A DNA stretch of 64,000 nucleotides from Nodosilinea sp. PGN35 (GTDB lineage Bacteria; Cyanobacteriota; Cyanobacteriia; Phormidesmidales; Phormidesmidaceae). Both the position numbers and the translations under genes were made by a program. Each line of letters opens with the position of its first letter. Within the stretch, counting starts at the first letter, position 1. Shown in pieces: positions 15,279 through 24,531 of this stretch. The stretch covers positions 1-64,000 of the forward strand of contig NZ_JAQKQJ010000010.1 in assembly GCF_029109325.1 (NCBI RefSeq), given 5' to 3'. The notes below the pieces were generated by a model. It was not told the origin of the DNA and ran no database searches. It saw only the letters and a list, made by a program, of their open reading frames with translations.

Positions 15279-17537
15279 TCAAAACTGACTGCGGAGCCCC
15301 ACCTGAAAATTGCGCCCCAGGCCGGGGAAGCCAGGAAACTGCTCAAACTGGGTATTAAACAGGTTGTTGACGCTGGCGTTGACCGCCAGGGCCTGGCCCA
15401 GGGGTACCCGCAGCTTGACATCCAGGGTGGTGCGCCCCGCCAGCAACTCTTGGTTGGCGCGATCGACCAAGACATTGCTGATGCCGCGCACAAACAGCGC
15501 CCCGTAGAAGCCCTGGGGCGTTTCGTAGGCGAGGCCGAGGTTAAAGCTGTCGGCGTGGGTGAAGGGCAGCAGGTTGCCGCGATCGCTCGGGTTGGCGCTC
15601 TCGCGAATCCTGGGATTGTTCCAGGTGTAGTTGGCAAAGGCAAACAGGTTGTCCAACAGTTGATAGTTCAGCTCGGCCTCCAGACCGATGGCCTCGATCC
15701 GGCCAATGTTTTGGGGGGTGAAGGTGGCCAAATCAAAGCTGATGGCATCGCGAAGGTCGTTGCGGTAGGCGGTCAGGCGCAGCAGTCCGCGATCGCCCAA
15801 CTGCTGATCGATGCCCACATCCAGGCTGAGCCCCGACTCGGGCGCGAGGTTGGGGTTGTTGAAGGGGGCAAAGAACAGGTCGGCCAGGGTGGGCACGCGG
15901 AAGTTGCGGGCCAGGTTGGCGCGCAGGTTGGTGGTCTCGGTGAGCTGCACCCGTGAGCCCAAATTAAACGAGGTAAAGGAACCCCCAACCAGGTTGTTGA
16001 AGTCCTGGCGCACCCCCACATTCGCGCTAAAGCCGGGGGTGACATCGGCCTGGTAGCGGGCGAATAGTCCGGCCTGGGCGATGCCGCCCCGGTAGTTTTC
16101 GGTGAGGCTGTCGGTCCGCAAATTGAGGGTGGTGTTGTTGGCCACCACCTGGCGGTAGTCCACCCCGTAGGTGAGGTTTTGGTTGGGGGCCAGCTGCCAG
16201 GCGTGCTGCACCTGTGCCCCCACCGAGGATTGAGCCACCCGGTCGCGGGAGGGGGCAGCAAAGGGGCCATCGGCCACCGGATTGTTAAAGGTCAGGCTGA
16301 GCAGGTCGCCAAACAGGCGGGCGGTGAGGCGCGAGTCGTCGGCCAGGCCCAGGTTGGCTGTGTAGGTGAGGTCGAGGAGCCAGTTTTCGCTGTACTGGCG
16401 ATCGTCGTCGGTCAGCGCGTTGAACCCGCCAGCGCTACTGCCCGGCACCGGCACGCCCCCCGGTGCCCCCAGATCTTTGCTGAGAAACAGCAGGCCAAAC
16501 CGCAGTCGACTGCGATCGCCCAGGGTCGTTTCGGCACTCATATTGAGGTTGTTGTAGAGCACGTCGGCGTTGGTGCGCACGCCCTCAAACGCCGTCGAAG
16601 TCAGGCTGAAGGGGAAGGCATTGGCGGCGGCGGTGCGGTTGTAGCCCAGCGCCCAGCTCAGATCGTCCTCGCGGCCCCGCAGCTGAATCACCTGGTCGTT
16701 GAAGCCAAAGCTGCCCACCGCCGCCGTGGCCGCTGTCTCCAGGCCCGCCGCAGGGGGGCGACGGGTAATGATGTTGATCACGCCGCCCATGGCATTAGAC
16801 CCGTAGAGCACCGAGCCACCGCCGGGCAGCACCTCAATCTGCTCTACCCCATCGGTGGTGAAGGTCGATAGGTCAAAGGCCCCAAAGGCCCCAATCTCAT
16901 TCAGAGGCCGCCCATCCAGCAAAATCAGCGTCTGGGACGACACCCCACCCCGAATGAGCTGCCCGCTCGGAGCACCCAACTGCCCCCCGGCGGTGCCTTC
17001 ACTCAGCACTCCCGGCAGATAGCGCAGAGCCTCACTCACCGTGCGCGCCCCCTGGGCCTCCATCTGCTGGCGGTTGATCACATACACCGGCTGGCTCGAC
17101 TCCCTCACTGTGCCCTCCCGTCGGAATGGGGTGAAAACGGGCTGATCGAGAATTTCCCCGGTGACCGAAATCCGAATTCGGGGGGTGGTGTCCTCGGGGG
17201 GCTTGGGATCTGGAGCCGGGTCTAGCGGTGCGGCCTGTTTTCCCCGCCAGCGGTGCAGTTCCGCCCGCCGGTCGGCCAGGGCGGGTGGCTGAGGCCAGGC
17301 CAGCAGGGCCGCCTCGGTGGCGACGGTCTCCCCACCGGAGACCGTCGCCCCATCACCCGAAAGTTCATCTGCCAGTGGCGAGGGGGTGGGGCGGTCTGTC
17401 GAGGTGGCCTCGCCGCGTTCCAGAGGCTCGGCCCAGGCGGTTGCAGAGTCTGACCCGAGGCCAGCGATCCACAGCAGTAGGGCGATCGCACTCAGTTGAG
17501 TAGCGAAAAGTGGGGCAAAGCGTTTGATCGGTTCCAT
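15279..17537 (-). CDS. TonB-dependent outer-membrane receptor (second set)
   Basis: 752-aa receptor. A signal peptide ends near ATAWAEP. After a Pro-rich linker comes a plug: VYVINRQQMEAQGARTVSEA, LRYLPGVLSEG, QTLILLDGRPLNEI, EVLPGGGSVLYGSNAMGGVI and NIITRRP. The barrel runs to the terminal FQVGLRSQF. The plug resembles BtuB and siderophore receptors. The start at 17537 is chosen for its signal peptide; upstream in-frame sequence has none. It is first gene of the set ending at 11966. No cobalamin riboswitch core, Fur box or Zur box was found in the 340 bp upstream. Nearby zinc genes make a zinc chelate conceivable, but nothing proves it. Confidence 0.85.
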   Translation of the reverse strand: MEPIKRFAPLFATQLSAIALLLWIAGLGSDSATAWAEPLERGEATSTDRPTPSPLADELSGDGATVSGGETVATEAALLAWPQPPALADRRAELHRWRGKQAAPLDPAPDPKPPEDTTPRIRISVTGEILDQPVFTPFRREGTVRESSQPVYVINRQQMEAQGARTVSEALRYLPGVLSEGTAGGQLGAPSGQLIRGGVSSQTLILLDGRPLNEIGAFGAFDLSTFTTDGVEQIEVLPGGGSVLYGSNAMGGVINIITRRPPAAGLETAATAAVGSFGFNDQVIQLRGREDDLSWALGYNRTAAANAFPFSLTSTAFEGVRTNADVLYNNLNMSAETTLGDRSRLRFGLLFLSKDLGAPGGVPVPGSSAGGFNALTDDDRQYSENWLLDLTYTANLGLADDSRLTARLFGDLLSLTFNNPVADGPFAAPSRDRVAQSSVGAQVQHAWQLAPNQNLTYGVDYRQVVANNTTLNLRTDSLTENYRGGIAQAGLFARYQADVTPGFSANVGVRQDFNNLVGGSFTSFNLGSRVQLTETTNLRANLARNFRVPTLADLFFAPFNNPNLAPESGLSLDVGIDQQLGDRGLLRLTAYRNDLRDAISFDLATFTPQNIGRIEAIGLEAELNYQLLDNLFAFANYTWNNPRIRESANPSDRGNLLPFTHADSFNLGLAYETPQGFYGALFVRGISNVLVDRANQELLAGRTTLDVKLRVPLGQALAVNASVNNLFNTQFEQFPGFPGLGRNFQVGLRSQF

Positions 17538-18145
17538 GGAAAAATGCCTGTGCTCAAGGGTTAGAAAAACAGCTCCCCAGGCGCAGCAAAATCCTGCACC
17601 CAATGGAGGTTCAGAAAAGTGAAGGAGGGGGCGATCGCAAATCAGAATCCGGCAATGCAAAGCACAATGAGCACCACCCCAGGGCAGTGCTAATAGCCGC
17701 AATCTGATTTACAAAACCGCAGGCAATGGCTCGGCAACAATGCCTGAGTGACAACCAATTCTTAGAACGGGAGCTGTGTAGGGACGCTCCTAGGGCAATA
17801 CGATCGCGATCGCGCAACCATCAAAACAGTCATCATCCGTACCTCGCAGATGTTGTGGAATAGGGGTTAGTCATCGGCGGGCATTCTGACTTAGGCAAGC
17901 GGGTATCGAGTATTGGGTACTCGGTTTTGGGTAGAGCCGATTAGCTCAATCCCTGAAACCTGAACCCCAAAACCTGAAACCTCCCCTGCCAATACAGCTG
18001 CGGGACAGCGGCAGATTCTCACTGCTCTTTCCCCGTTTCCTCCAGCGGCTGCTCCCCGCTGGAACCGAATCAGACTGCAACATACCACACAATCCCCAGA
18101 GCAGCACGCCAGAAAGTTAATACAAAGCCTTGAACGAAATTGAAT
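17538..18145. other. Long intergenic region with hairpin repeats, no gene found
   Basis: The 600-bp gap between the divergent TonB receptor and COG0523 genes holds GGGAGC(N11)GCTCC around 17770 and a GGGTACTCGGTTTTGGG stretch (about 17910-17990) facing AACCTGAACCCCAAAACC, another member of the GGGTNTCGG repeat family. No supported ORF. Confidence 0.5.
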
Positions 18146-18229
18146 AAGGTTTACGGTGAACGGTGCAAGGTTTACGGTGAACGGTACAAGGTTTACGGTG
18201 AACGGTGCAAGGTTTACGGTGAACGGTGC
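18146..18229. repeat. Four tandem 21-bp repeats
   Basis: Unit AAGGTTTACGGTGAACGGTGC is repeated four times with one substitution (TAC for TGC in copy two), followed by a partial unit. It ends 62 bp before the -10 element of the COG0523 gene. Confidence 0.9.
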
Positions 18230-18290
18230 AAGGTGTAGTCCTGAACCGTAGACCACGAACCGCAAACCCCTCAATATACCCCCCACCTCC

Positions 18291-18314
18291 TATAATCTGA
18301 AAATGATTATCATT
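18291..18314 (+). promoter_or_regulatory. -10 element with Zur box
   Basis: TATAAT at 18291-18296 is followed 5 bp later by the perfect palindrome AATGAT-T-ATCATT (18302-18314), the core of the cyanobacterial Zur box. The box would cover the transcription start, which fits zinc-dependent repression. Confidence 0.75.
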
Positions 18315-18333
18315 CCATAAACGAGGTGTGGCT

Positions 18334-19329
18334 ATGGTTGCTGCTGATACCCTGCATTCGGTGCCGGTGACCGTGCTCACGGGTTATTTAGGGGCGGGCA
18401 AGACCACGCTGCTCAACCGCATCCTCACCCATGAGCACGGCAAGAAAGTGGCGGTGATCGTCAACGAGTTTGGCGAGGTGGGCATTGACAACCAACTCGT
18501 GATCGACGCCGACGAAGAAATCTTTGAGATGAACAACGGCTGCATCTGCTGCACCGTGCGCGGCGACCTGATTCGCATCATCGGCAACCTGATGAAGCGC
18601 CGCGACAAGTTCGACCACCTGGTGATCGAGACCACGGGCCTGGCCGACCCCGCCCCGGTAATCCAGACCTTCTTTGTCGATGACGAGGTGCAAACCCAGG
18701 CCAGCCTGGATGCGGTGGTGACTGTGGTGGATGCGGCCCACATTGCCCAACACTGGGAGGCCGACGAAGCGATCGAGCAGATTGCCTTTGCCGACGTGAT
18801 TTTGCTCAACAAAATTGACCTGGTGACCGAAGCTGAGCTAGCCGCCCTTGAGGAACGAATTCGCGGCATGAACGCGATCGCCAAACTCTACCGCACCCGC
18901 GACGCCCAGGTGGAGATGGACGCCATCCTCGGCGTCAGCGCCTTTGACCTGGGCAATGCCCTCCAGATCGACCCCGAGTTTCTCAACGAAACCGCCCACG
19001 AACACGACGAAACCGTCGGCTCCATCGCCCTGGTGGAATCAGGCGAGGTCGATGGCAACAAGCTCAACCGCTGGCTGGGAGCGCTACTGCGCGATCGCGG
19101 CCCCGATATCTTCCGCATGAAGGGCATCCTCAACATCGCTGGTGAAGACTGCCGCTTCGTCTTCCAGGGCGTGCACATGCTCTTCGACGGTCGCCAAGAC
19201 CGCCCCTGGCGCGCAGGCGAAACCCGCAAAAACGAGCTGGTGTTTATTGGCAGGAACTTGGAGGGGATGGGGTTGGAGGAGGGGTTTAGGGGGTGTCTGG
19301 TGGGAGGGGTGTCGGGTGTCGGGTCTTAG
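18334..19329 (+). CDS. COG0523 (CobW/ZigA-like) zinc-associated GTPase
   Basis: 331-aa G3E-family GTPase, a candidate zinc metallochaperone. Walker A GYLGAGKT (17-24), the metal-binding GCICC motif (69-73), ETTGLADP, the guanine-specificity motif LNKID, and a CobW C-terminal domain with His-rich ETAHEHDETV. The ATG at 18334 has GAGG 7 bp upstream. The gene lies directly under a Zur box. The last residues (VSGVGS) and the stop are encoded by GGGTGTCGGGT repeats, so the original C-terminus may have been replaced by repeat sequence. Confidence 0.9.
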   Translation: MVAADTLHSVPVTVLTGYLGAGKTTLLNRILTHEHGKKVAVIVNEFGEVGIDNQLVIDADEEIFEMNNGCICCTVRGDLIRIIGNLMKRRDKFDHLVIETTGLADPAPVIQTFFVDDEVQTQASLDAVVTVVDAAHIAQHWEADEAIEQIAFADVILLNKIDLVTEAELAALEERIRGMNAIAKLYRTRDAQVEMDAILGVSAFDLGNALQIDPEFLNETAHEHDETVGSIALVESGEVDGNKLNRWLGALLRDRGPDIFRMKGILNIAGEDCRFVFQGVHMLFDGRQDRPWRAGETRKNELVFIGRNLEGMGLEEGFRGCLVGGVSGVGS

Positions 19330-19345
19330 GTTTTGGGTGGGGAGG
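19302..19345. repeat. GGTGTCGGGTGTCGGGT repeat at convergent gene ends
   Basis: Heptad-type repeats supply the last codons and stop of the COG0523 gene on the plus strand and the stop of the four-helix-bundle remnant on the minus strand. Confidence 0.6.
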
Positions 19346-19520
19346 GGTTGGATTGGCGGGCCTGGATCAGTCGGTTGAGCATGCGGGCGATGGCTGCGCA
19401 GTTTTGTTCGATGTGCTGGTATTGATCCGAGCTAGTGATTTGATAGACCCACACCGCTAGATCTTTGCCCTTCTCCCAAACTTTTAATTCCCGAAACTTT
19501 CCCACCTGCGAGTTCCCCAT
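19326..19520 (-). pseudogene. Four-helix-bundle protein remnant with internal deletion
   Basis: 64 codons. The N-terminus (FRELKVWEKGKDLAVWVYQI) is typical of the four-helix-bundle family linked to 23S rRNA intervening sequences. It is followed directly by the family C-terminus (IARMLNRLIQARQ). The middle of the usual about 120 residues (the IPSNIAEG region) is missing, so an in-frame deletion is likely. The stop lies in repeat sequence and overlaps the COG0523 stop tail to tail. A short functional version cannot be excluded. Confidence 0.6.
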
Positions 19521-19527
19521 CCTACAT

Positions 19528-19583
19528 CCTCAAGATTCCCCCCCTGACACCCAAAACCCGACACCCAACACCCAATCCCCCCC
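19528..19583. repeat. CCCGACACCCAA repeat in front of the WD40 gene
   Basis: CCTGACACCCAAAACCCGAC and neighbouring CACCCAACACCCAATC units run straight into the WD40 start codon, leaving no space for a purine-rich ribosome site. Confidence 0.6.
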
Positions 19584-20666
19584 ATGCCCAAACCCCTCCT
19601 CACCCCCACTTGGCAAACCCTGCTTGCTGACTACATCACCGCGATCGCCTGGCTGACCGACGGATCTCGATTGGCGGCTGGTTCGGCGGCGGGGGAGGTG
19701 GTTGTGTTTGACGCCAGGACAGGGGCATCGGTGGTGCTGCAAGCAAAGCAGGGCTTTTCGGTGGATGCGATCGCCTTCTCCTCGGATGGCCAATTCTTGG
19801 CAGCGGGGGGGCAAGATGGCGCGGTGAGAATTTGGTCGATGGTGGGAGATCCGCCGACGCTGGTGACTGAGCTGGAAAATTCTAGGGTGTGGGTGGATTG
19901 CTTGCAGTGGCATCCGCATCGGCCAGAGCTGGCGGTGGGACTGGGGCGCTACGCCCAGGTGTGGGATGCGGCAGGGCAAGCGGTAGTGGCGACGCTGAAC
20001 TTTGAGGCGTCGTCGGTGCTGGATTTGGCCTGGCATCCCAGCGGTGACTTTTTGGTACTGGCGGGCAACCAGAGTGTGAAGACCTGGCGGCGAGAGGATT
20101 GGGATGACGATCCACTCATCCGAGAAACCGGTGGGGCCAGTGGGGCGATCGCCCTGTCCGCCGACGGTCAGTACCTGGCCTCGGGCAACAACGATCGCAC
20201 CCTGCTGGTGTGGGCCTGGGACAACCCCTACCCCTGGCAGATGCAGGGGTTTCCGGGCAAGGTGCGGCAGCTGGCCTGGTCTACGGTCAAGGCCCAGGGG
20301 GGCGCACCCTTGCTAGCGTCGGCCAGTGCCGAGGGCGTGGTGGTGTGGGCGAAGGCCGAGGGTGAGACCGAGGGCTGGACTGCTAACGTGCTGGATCTGC
20401 ACAGCGGGACGGTGCGGGCGTTGGCGAAGCCTCTCCGATGGAGAATTGCCTTTCAGCCCCAGTCCAAGCTGCTGGCCTCAGCCTCCGAGGATGGCTGGGT
20501 CTGTCTATGGCAGAACGCCACTCAGGCCGCCCAAATCCTGGAAGGCGCAGCGGACGGATTCTCAACCCTGGCCTGGTCGCCCCAGGGAAAGCACCTGGCA
20601 GCGGGGGGCCGTGGGGGCGAGGTGATGGTGTGGAGCCAGGGGTTGGCGGGGAAGGGGTTTGGGTAG
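19584..20666 (+). CDS. WD40-repeat protein of the zinc cluster
   Basis: 360-aa beta-propeller. About seven blades are visible through recurring units such as IAFSSDGQFLAAGGQDGAVR, LAWHPSGDFLVLAG, IALSADGQYLASGNNDRTLL and LAWSPQGKHLAAGGRGGEVM. WD40 proteins are scaffolds; partner and role are unknown. WD40 genes next to COG0523 genes recur in cyanobacteria, suggesting a chaperone or adaptor link. No ribosome site precedes the ATG; C-rich repeat DNA does. One blade is interrupted by a short palindromic insertion (20421-20450). The 3' end faces zur, with a long hairpin between. Confidence 0.8.
   Translation: MPKPLLTPTWQTLLADYITAIAWLTDGSRLAAGSAAGEVVVFDARTGASVVLQAKQGFSVDAIAFSSDGQFLAAGGQDGAVRIWSMVGDPPTLVTELENSRVWVDCLQWHPHRPELAVGLGRYAQVWDAAGQAVVATLNFEASSVLDLAWHPSGDFLVLAGNQSVKTWRREDWDDDPLIRETGGASGAIALSADGQYLASGNNDRTLLVWAWDNPYPWQMQGFPGKVRQLAWSTVKAQGGAPLLASASAEGVVVWAKAEGETEGWTANVLDLHSGTVRALAKPLRWRIAFQPQSKLLASASEDGWVCLWQNATQAAQILEGAADGFSTLAWSPQGKHLAAGGRGGEVMVWSQGLAGKGFG
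20421..20450. repeat. Possible small dispersed repeat inserted in a WD40 blade
   Basis: TTGGCGAAGCCTCTCCGATG followed by GAGAATTGCC contains the hairpin TCTCC-GAT-GGAGA. It adds residues like AKPLRWRI between LHSGTVRAL and FQPQSKLLASASEDG, where WD repeats normally continue directly. It resembles the small palindromic repeats of filamentous cyanobacteria. Confidence 0.5.
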
Positions 20667-20684
20667 GATTCGGGGGGTTTGGGT

Positions 20685-20756
20685 ATTGGGTGTTGGGTGT
20701 CAGGTGTTGGGTGTCAGGTACCCGACACCCGACACCTAACACCTAACACCCCAATT
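20685..20756. terminator. Long hairpin repeat between convergent WD40 and zur genes
   Basis: GGGTGTTGGGTGTCAGGTGT and further GGTGTCAGG units are followed, after a short TAC centre, by CCGACACCCGACACC and TAACACC units on the other side. The arms would form a stem of about 30 bp, plausibly a bidirectional terminator. Confidence 0.65.
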
Positions 20757-21186
20757 ACCCCTCACACCCCCCACAGACGCCGAAGAATTCCAGCGTGTGG
20801 TAGTAAATCCGGAACGAATTGGTTCCCTGGAGATGCGCCGCCAGTTCCTGCACCGGACAGGTCTCCACCGGCACCGAAACCCCGCACTGCAGGCAGGTGA
20901 GGTAGGGGTGGTCGTGTTCCACCACGCTATAGAGCGTTTCCCCGCTCAGGGTCACTCGGTGCTGCGCCAGCCCCAATAGCTTTAGGGCATCCAGCGCTCG
21001 GTAAACCGTGGCCAGCCCGATGGATTGCTGAGTGCCCATCACCCCATGGAGCGCCTGGGCCGAGAGCGGCTGGGGCTGCTGCCGTAGAGCCGCTAACACA
21101 GCCTGCTGCCCAGGGGTCAGACGGGGTGGAGGAGTAACGGTGGACACCACCGCACCAATTTCCTTGGCAAAAGGGTCGCGATCCAT
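20755..21186 (-). CDS. zur: Fur-family zinc-uptake regulator Zur
   Basis: 143-aa Fur-family repressor. Winged helix at about 22-80 (GLATVYRALDALKLLGLAQ is the recognition region). The dimerisation half has the structural zinc site C98-C101 and C138-C141, and sensing-site candidates H91, H93 and H130 (EHDHPYLTC, YHTLEFFG). Assignment as Zur rather than Fur or PerR rests on the zinc-import and zinc-sparing neighbours and the three Zur-type boxes. It is divergent from hemB across one of those boxes, so it is probably autoregulated. Confidence 0.88.
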   Translation of the reverse strand: MDRDPFAKEIGAVVSTVTPPPRLTPGQQAVLAALRQQPQPLSAQALHGVMGTQQSIGLATVYRALDALKLLGLAQHRVTLSGETLYSVVEHDHPYLTCLQCGVSVPVETCPVQELAAHLQGTNSFRIYYHTLEFFGVCGGCEG

Positions 21187-21211
21187 AGCAAGATAGGCTA
21201 AGATGCTCTGG

Positions 21212-22302
<1,091 letters not shown>

Positions 22303-22460
22303 GCGGTTAACGGTTAACGGTTAACGGCGAGCGGTGGGCGGTGAACGGCGAGCGGTGGGCGGTGAACGGTAAATAGCCCCGTGCCCCGTGCCCCGTTTAC
22401 CGTGCCCCATGAACCATAAACCGTGCCCCGTTTACCGTGCCCCGTGCCCCATTTACCCCT
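22303..22460. repeat. GGTTAAC and GTGCCCCGT repeat array before znuA
   Basis: GGTTAAC occurs three times in tandem, followed by GGCGAGCGGTGGGCGGTGAAC twice, then GTGCCCCGT and GTTTACC units. The G-rich left half and C-rich right half could pair (GGTAAAT/GTTTACC). No Zur box is visible here. Confidence 0.7.
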
Positions 22461-22473
22461 CTAGGAGACCCCC

Positions 22474-23616
22474 ATGCCAACCCTCTTCCCCTTCCGCCGA
22501 ACGGCCCTACTGCTTGCATCCTCTGTGGCGATCGCCCTGGGGGGCTGCGGCGCTGGCCCTACCGAGGTCAGTGAGGCCGATGCCCCTGGTGGGGCGGTGG
22601 AGGCCACTGATCTGACGGTGATGACAACGATTTTGCCGATTACGCAGTTTACTAACGCGGTGGTGGGCGATCGCGCCGAGGTGATTCCCCTGATGCCGAC
22701 CAATGTGGACCCCCACGATTTTCAGGCGCGGCCTGCGGATGTGCAGGCGCTGGCCAATGCGGATGTGCTGGTGAAGAACGGTCTGGAGATGGAGTTCTTT
22801 TTGGATGACCTGATTGCCAATGCCGAGAACCCGGATCTAGTGATGATCGATTCCAGTGAGGGTATTGCGGTGCTGGCCAATGAAGACCACGGCCACAGCC
22901 ACGATCATGACCATGGCCATAGCCATAGCCACGACCATGACCATGCCCACGATCATGACCACGACCACAGCCACGACCACGCCGAGGCGGGGCACCACCA
23001 CCACCACCACCACGGTGAGTACAATCCCCACATCTGGCTCGACCCCAAGCGGGCGATTCAGCAGGTGGAGAACATTCGCGACGGCATGATTGCGGTGGAC
23101 CCCGAAGGGGAGGAGATTTACACGGCCAACGCGGCGGCTTTCATTGCTGAGCTAGAGGCGCTGGATGCCGAGATTGCGGAAAAACTAGCGCCTTTTACCG
23201 GACAGAGCTTCGTAGTATTCCACGACTTTGCCCCCTACTTCGCCGAGAGCTATGGGCTTGAAACCGAATTTCTAGTGGATGTGCCTGCCATCAACCCCTC
23301 CCCCGAGGATGTCAAACGGGTGATGGACACGGTGCAAGCTTCTAACCTGAAGGCCATTATGACGGAACCGTCGGCAGGGGAGGGCAGCTTTGCGGCGGTC
23401 GCTAACGACCTGGGTGTAGACGTGGGCCTGTTCAACCCGATTGAAGTGGGTGGCCCGGAGGCTGTGCAACCGGAGTACTACCTGAATGCCATGCGCCAGA
23501 ATGCCGCCAACCTTGTCGCCTCCTTTGAGTCGTTTAACCAGCAGCAGTCGTGGCTGCCGGTATGGCCCACCCAGCCCCTAGCCCTGCTGCCCCAGCCCGT
23601 GGGCCTGCGGTTTTAG
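22474..23616 (+). CDS. znuA: Zinc ABC transporter substrate-binding lipoprotein ZnuA
   Basis: 380-aa cluster A-I metal-binding protein. Signal peptide with lipobox ALGGC (C25). Zinc ligands H81 (NVDPHDF), H186 (NPHIWLD) and H250 (FHDFAPYF), with a fourth acidic ligand late in the chain. The loop at 139-180 holds 23 His in HD/HS/HG steps plus seven in a row, the flexible loop typical of zinc- rather than manganese-specific members. AGGAG precedes the ATG. It delivers zinc to ZnuB/ZnuC downstream. The Pro-rich tail (QPLALLPQPVGL) is unusual. Confidence 0.95.
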   Translation: MPTLFPFRRTALLLASSVAIALGGCGAGPTEVSEADAPGGAVEATDLTVMTTILPITQFTNAVVGDRAEVIPLMPTNVDPHDFQARPADVQALANADVLVKNGLEMEFFLDDLIANAENPDLVMIDSSEGIAVLANEDHGHSHDHDHGHSHSHDHDHAHDHDHDHSHDHAEAGHHHHHHHGEYNPHIWLDPKRAIQQVENIRDGMIAVDPEGEEIYTANAAAFIAELEALDAEIAEKLAPFTGQSFVVFHDFAPYFAESYGLETEFLVDVPAINPSPEDVKRVMDTVQASNLKAIMTEPSAGEGSFAAVANDLGVDVGLFNPIEVGGPEAVQPEYYLNAMRQNAANLVASFESFNQQQSWLPVWPTQPLALLPQPVGLRF

Positions 23617-23627
23617 GAGGAGCGCCC

Positions 23628-24392
23628 TTGAACCCTGCCTTTCTGCTGATAGACGGTCTGACGGTTTATCGCGATACCTACCCCGCCGTGGAGGCGGTGT
23701 CCTTTGCCCTGGCTGAGGGCACCGACACCGCCATCGTCGGCCCCAATGGGGCTGGCAAAAGTACCTTGATCCAGGCCATTCTGGGCATTCTGCCCCGGCG
23801 GGCGGGGGATGTGTTTGTGCTGGGACATGCCCTCAGTCGCCGGGGTCGTTTACCGGCCCAGGTGCGTCAGCAGATTGCCTACCTGCCCCAAAACTTTCTG
23901 TTCGACCGCCGCATTCCCATCACCGTCAACGAACTGGTGGCCCTGGGCTGGGATGACCTGGGCCTGAAGCTGCCCTGGGCCAATCGTACCCCCCGCCGCC
24001 GCGCCGTTCGCCAGGCCCTCGCCCGAGTCGATGCCCTGCACCTCGGCCCCCAGCCCATCGCCCGACTCTCCGGCGGCGAAATGAAGCGAGCCCTACTCGC
24101 CTACTGCCTGGTGCGTCCCCGCCGATTACTCATCCTCGACGAAGCCTCCGCCGGGCTGGACATGCGCGGTGAATCGGAGTTTTACCAACTCCTCTACCAG
24201 CTCAAACAAGACCAGGGCTGGGCCATCCTGCAAATTTCCCACGACCTCGATATGGTCCGCAAACACTGCGATCGCGTCCTCTGCCTCAACCGCTCCATCC
24301 GGTGCCAGGGCACTCCCGACTATGCCCTCGCTCCGGATAATTTAGCTGCTGTGTATGGGTCGGAGTTTGTGCGTTATCGGCATCAGCATTGA
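23628..24392 (+). CDS. znuC: Zinc ABC transporter ATP-binding protein ZnuC
   Basis: 254-aa ABC ATPase with Walker A GPNGAGKST (38-46), Q-loop YLPQ, signature LSGGEMKR, Walker B LLILDEASAGLD and switch ISHDLDMV. A TTG start at 23628 is chosen: a strong AGGAGG lies 7 bp upstream, overlapping the znuA stop, whereas the longer in-frame ATG at 23562 lies inside znuA. It powers zinc import with ZnuB. Family members with this metal-cluster signature also include Mn transporters, but ZnuA and Zur point to zinc. Confidence 0.92.
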   Translation: MNPAFLLIDGLTVYRDTYPAVEAVSFALAEGTDTAIVGPNGAGKSTLIQAILGILPRRAGDVFVLGHALSRRGRLPAQVRQQIAYLPQNFLFDRRIPITVNELVALGWDDLGLKLPWANRTPRRRAVRQALARVDALHLGPQPIARLSGGEMKRALLAYCLVRPRRLLILDEASAGLDMRGESEFYQLLYQLKQDQGWAILQISHDLDMVRKHCDRVLCLNRSIRCQGTPDYALAPDNLAAVYGSEFVRYRHQH

Positions 24393-24531
24393 AGGGTGAG
24401 CGGTGAGCGGTGAGCGGTGAACGGTGAGCGGTTGTAAACCGTTTCCCCCTTCCTCCCGCAAACCGCATACCGTATGCCCCACCTCCCCGCTTACCGCAAA
24501 CCGCTTACCGTATACCGTTTCCCCCCTCCCC
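24393..24531. repeat. GGTGAGC array and long repeat, inverted partner at 31011-31180
   Basis: GGTGAGC units are followed by TTGTAAACCGTTTCCCCCTT, CCTCCCGCAAACCGC and TATGCCCCACCTCCCC. The same sequence, reverse-complemented and only slightly diverged, lies at 31011-31180, so about 100 bp of near-identical DNA flanks 24.5-31.0 kb in opposite orientation. Confidence 0.8.

Noticed and set aside
17538-17880. Possible cobalamin riboswitch before the second TonB receptor
   Set aside because: Checked the minus strand for the conserved B12 core and the GCCACTG-type element; neither found.
18146-18229. CRISPR-like array of four 21-bp repeats
   Set aside because: Perfect tandem with no spacers.
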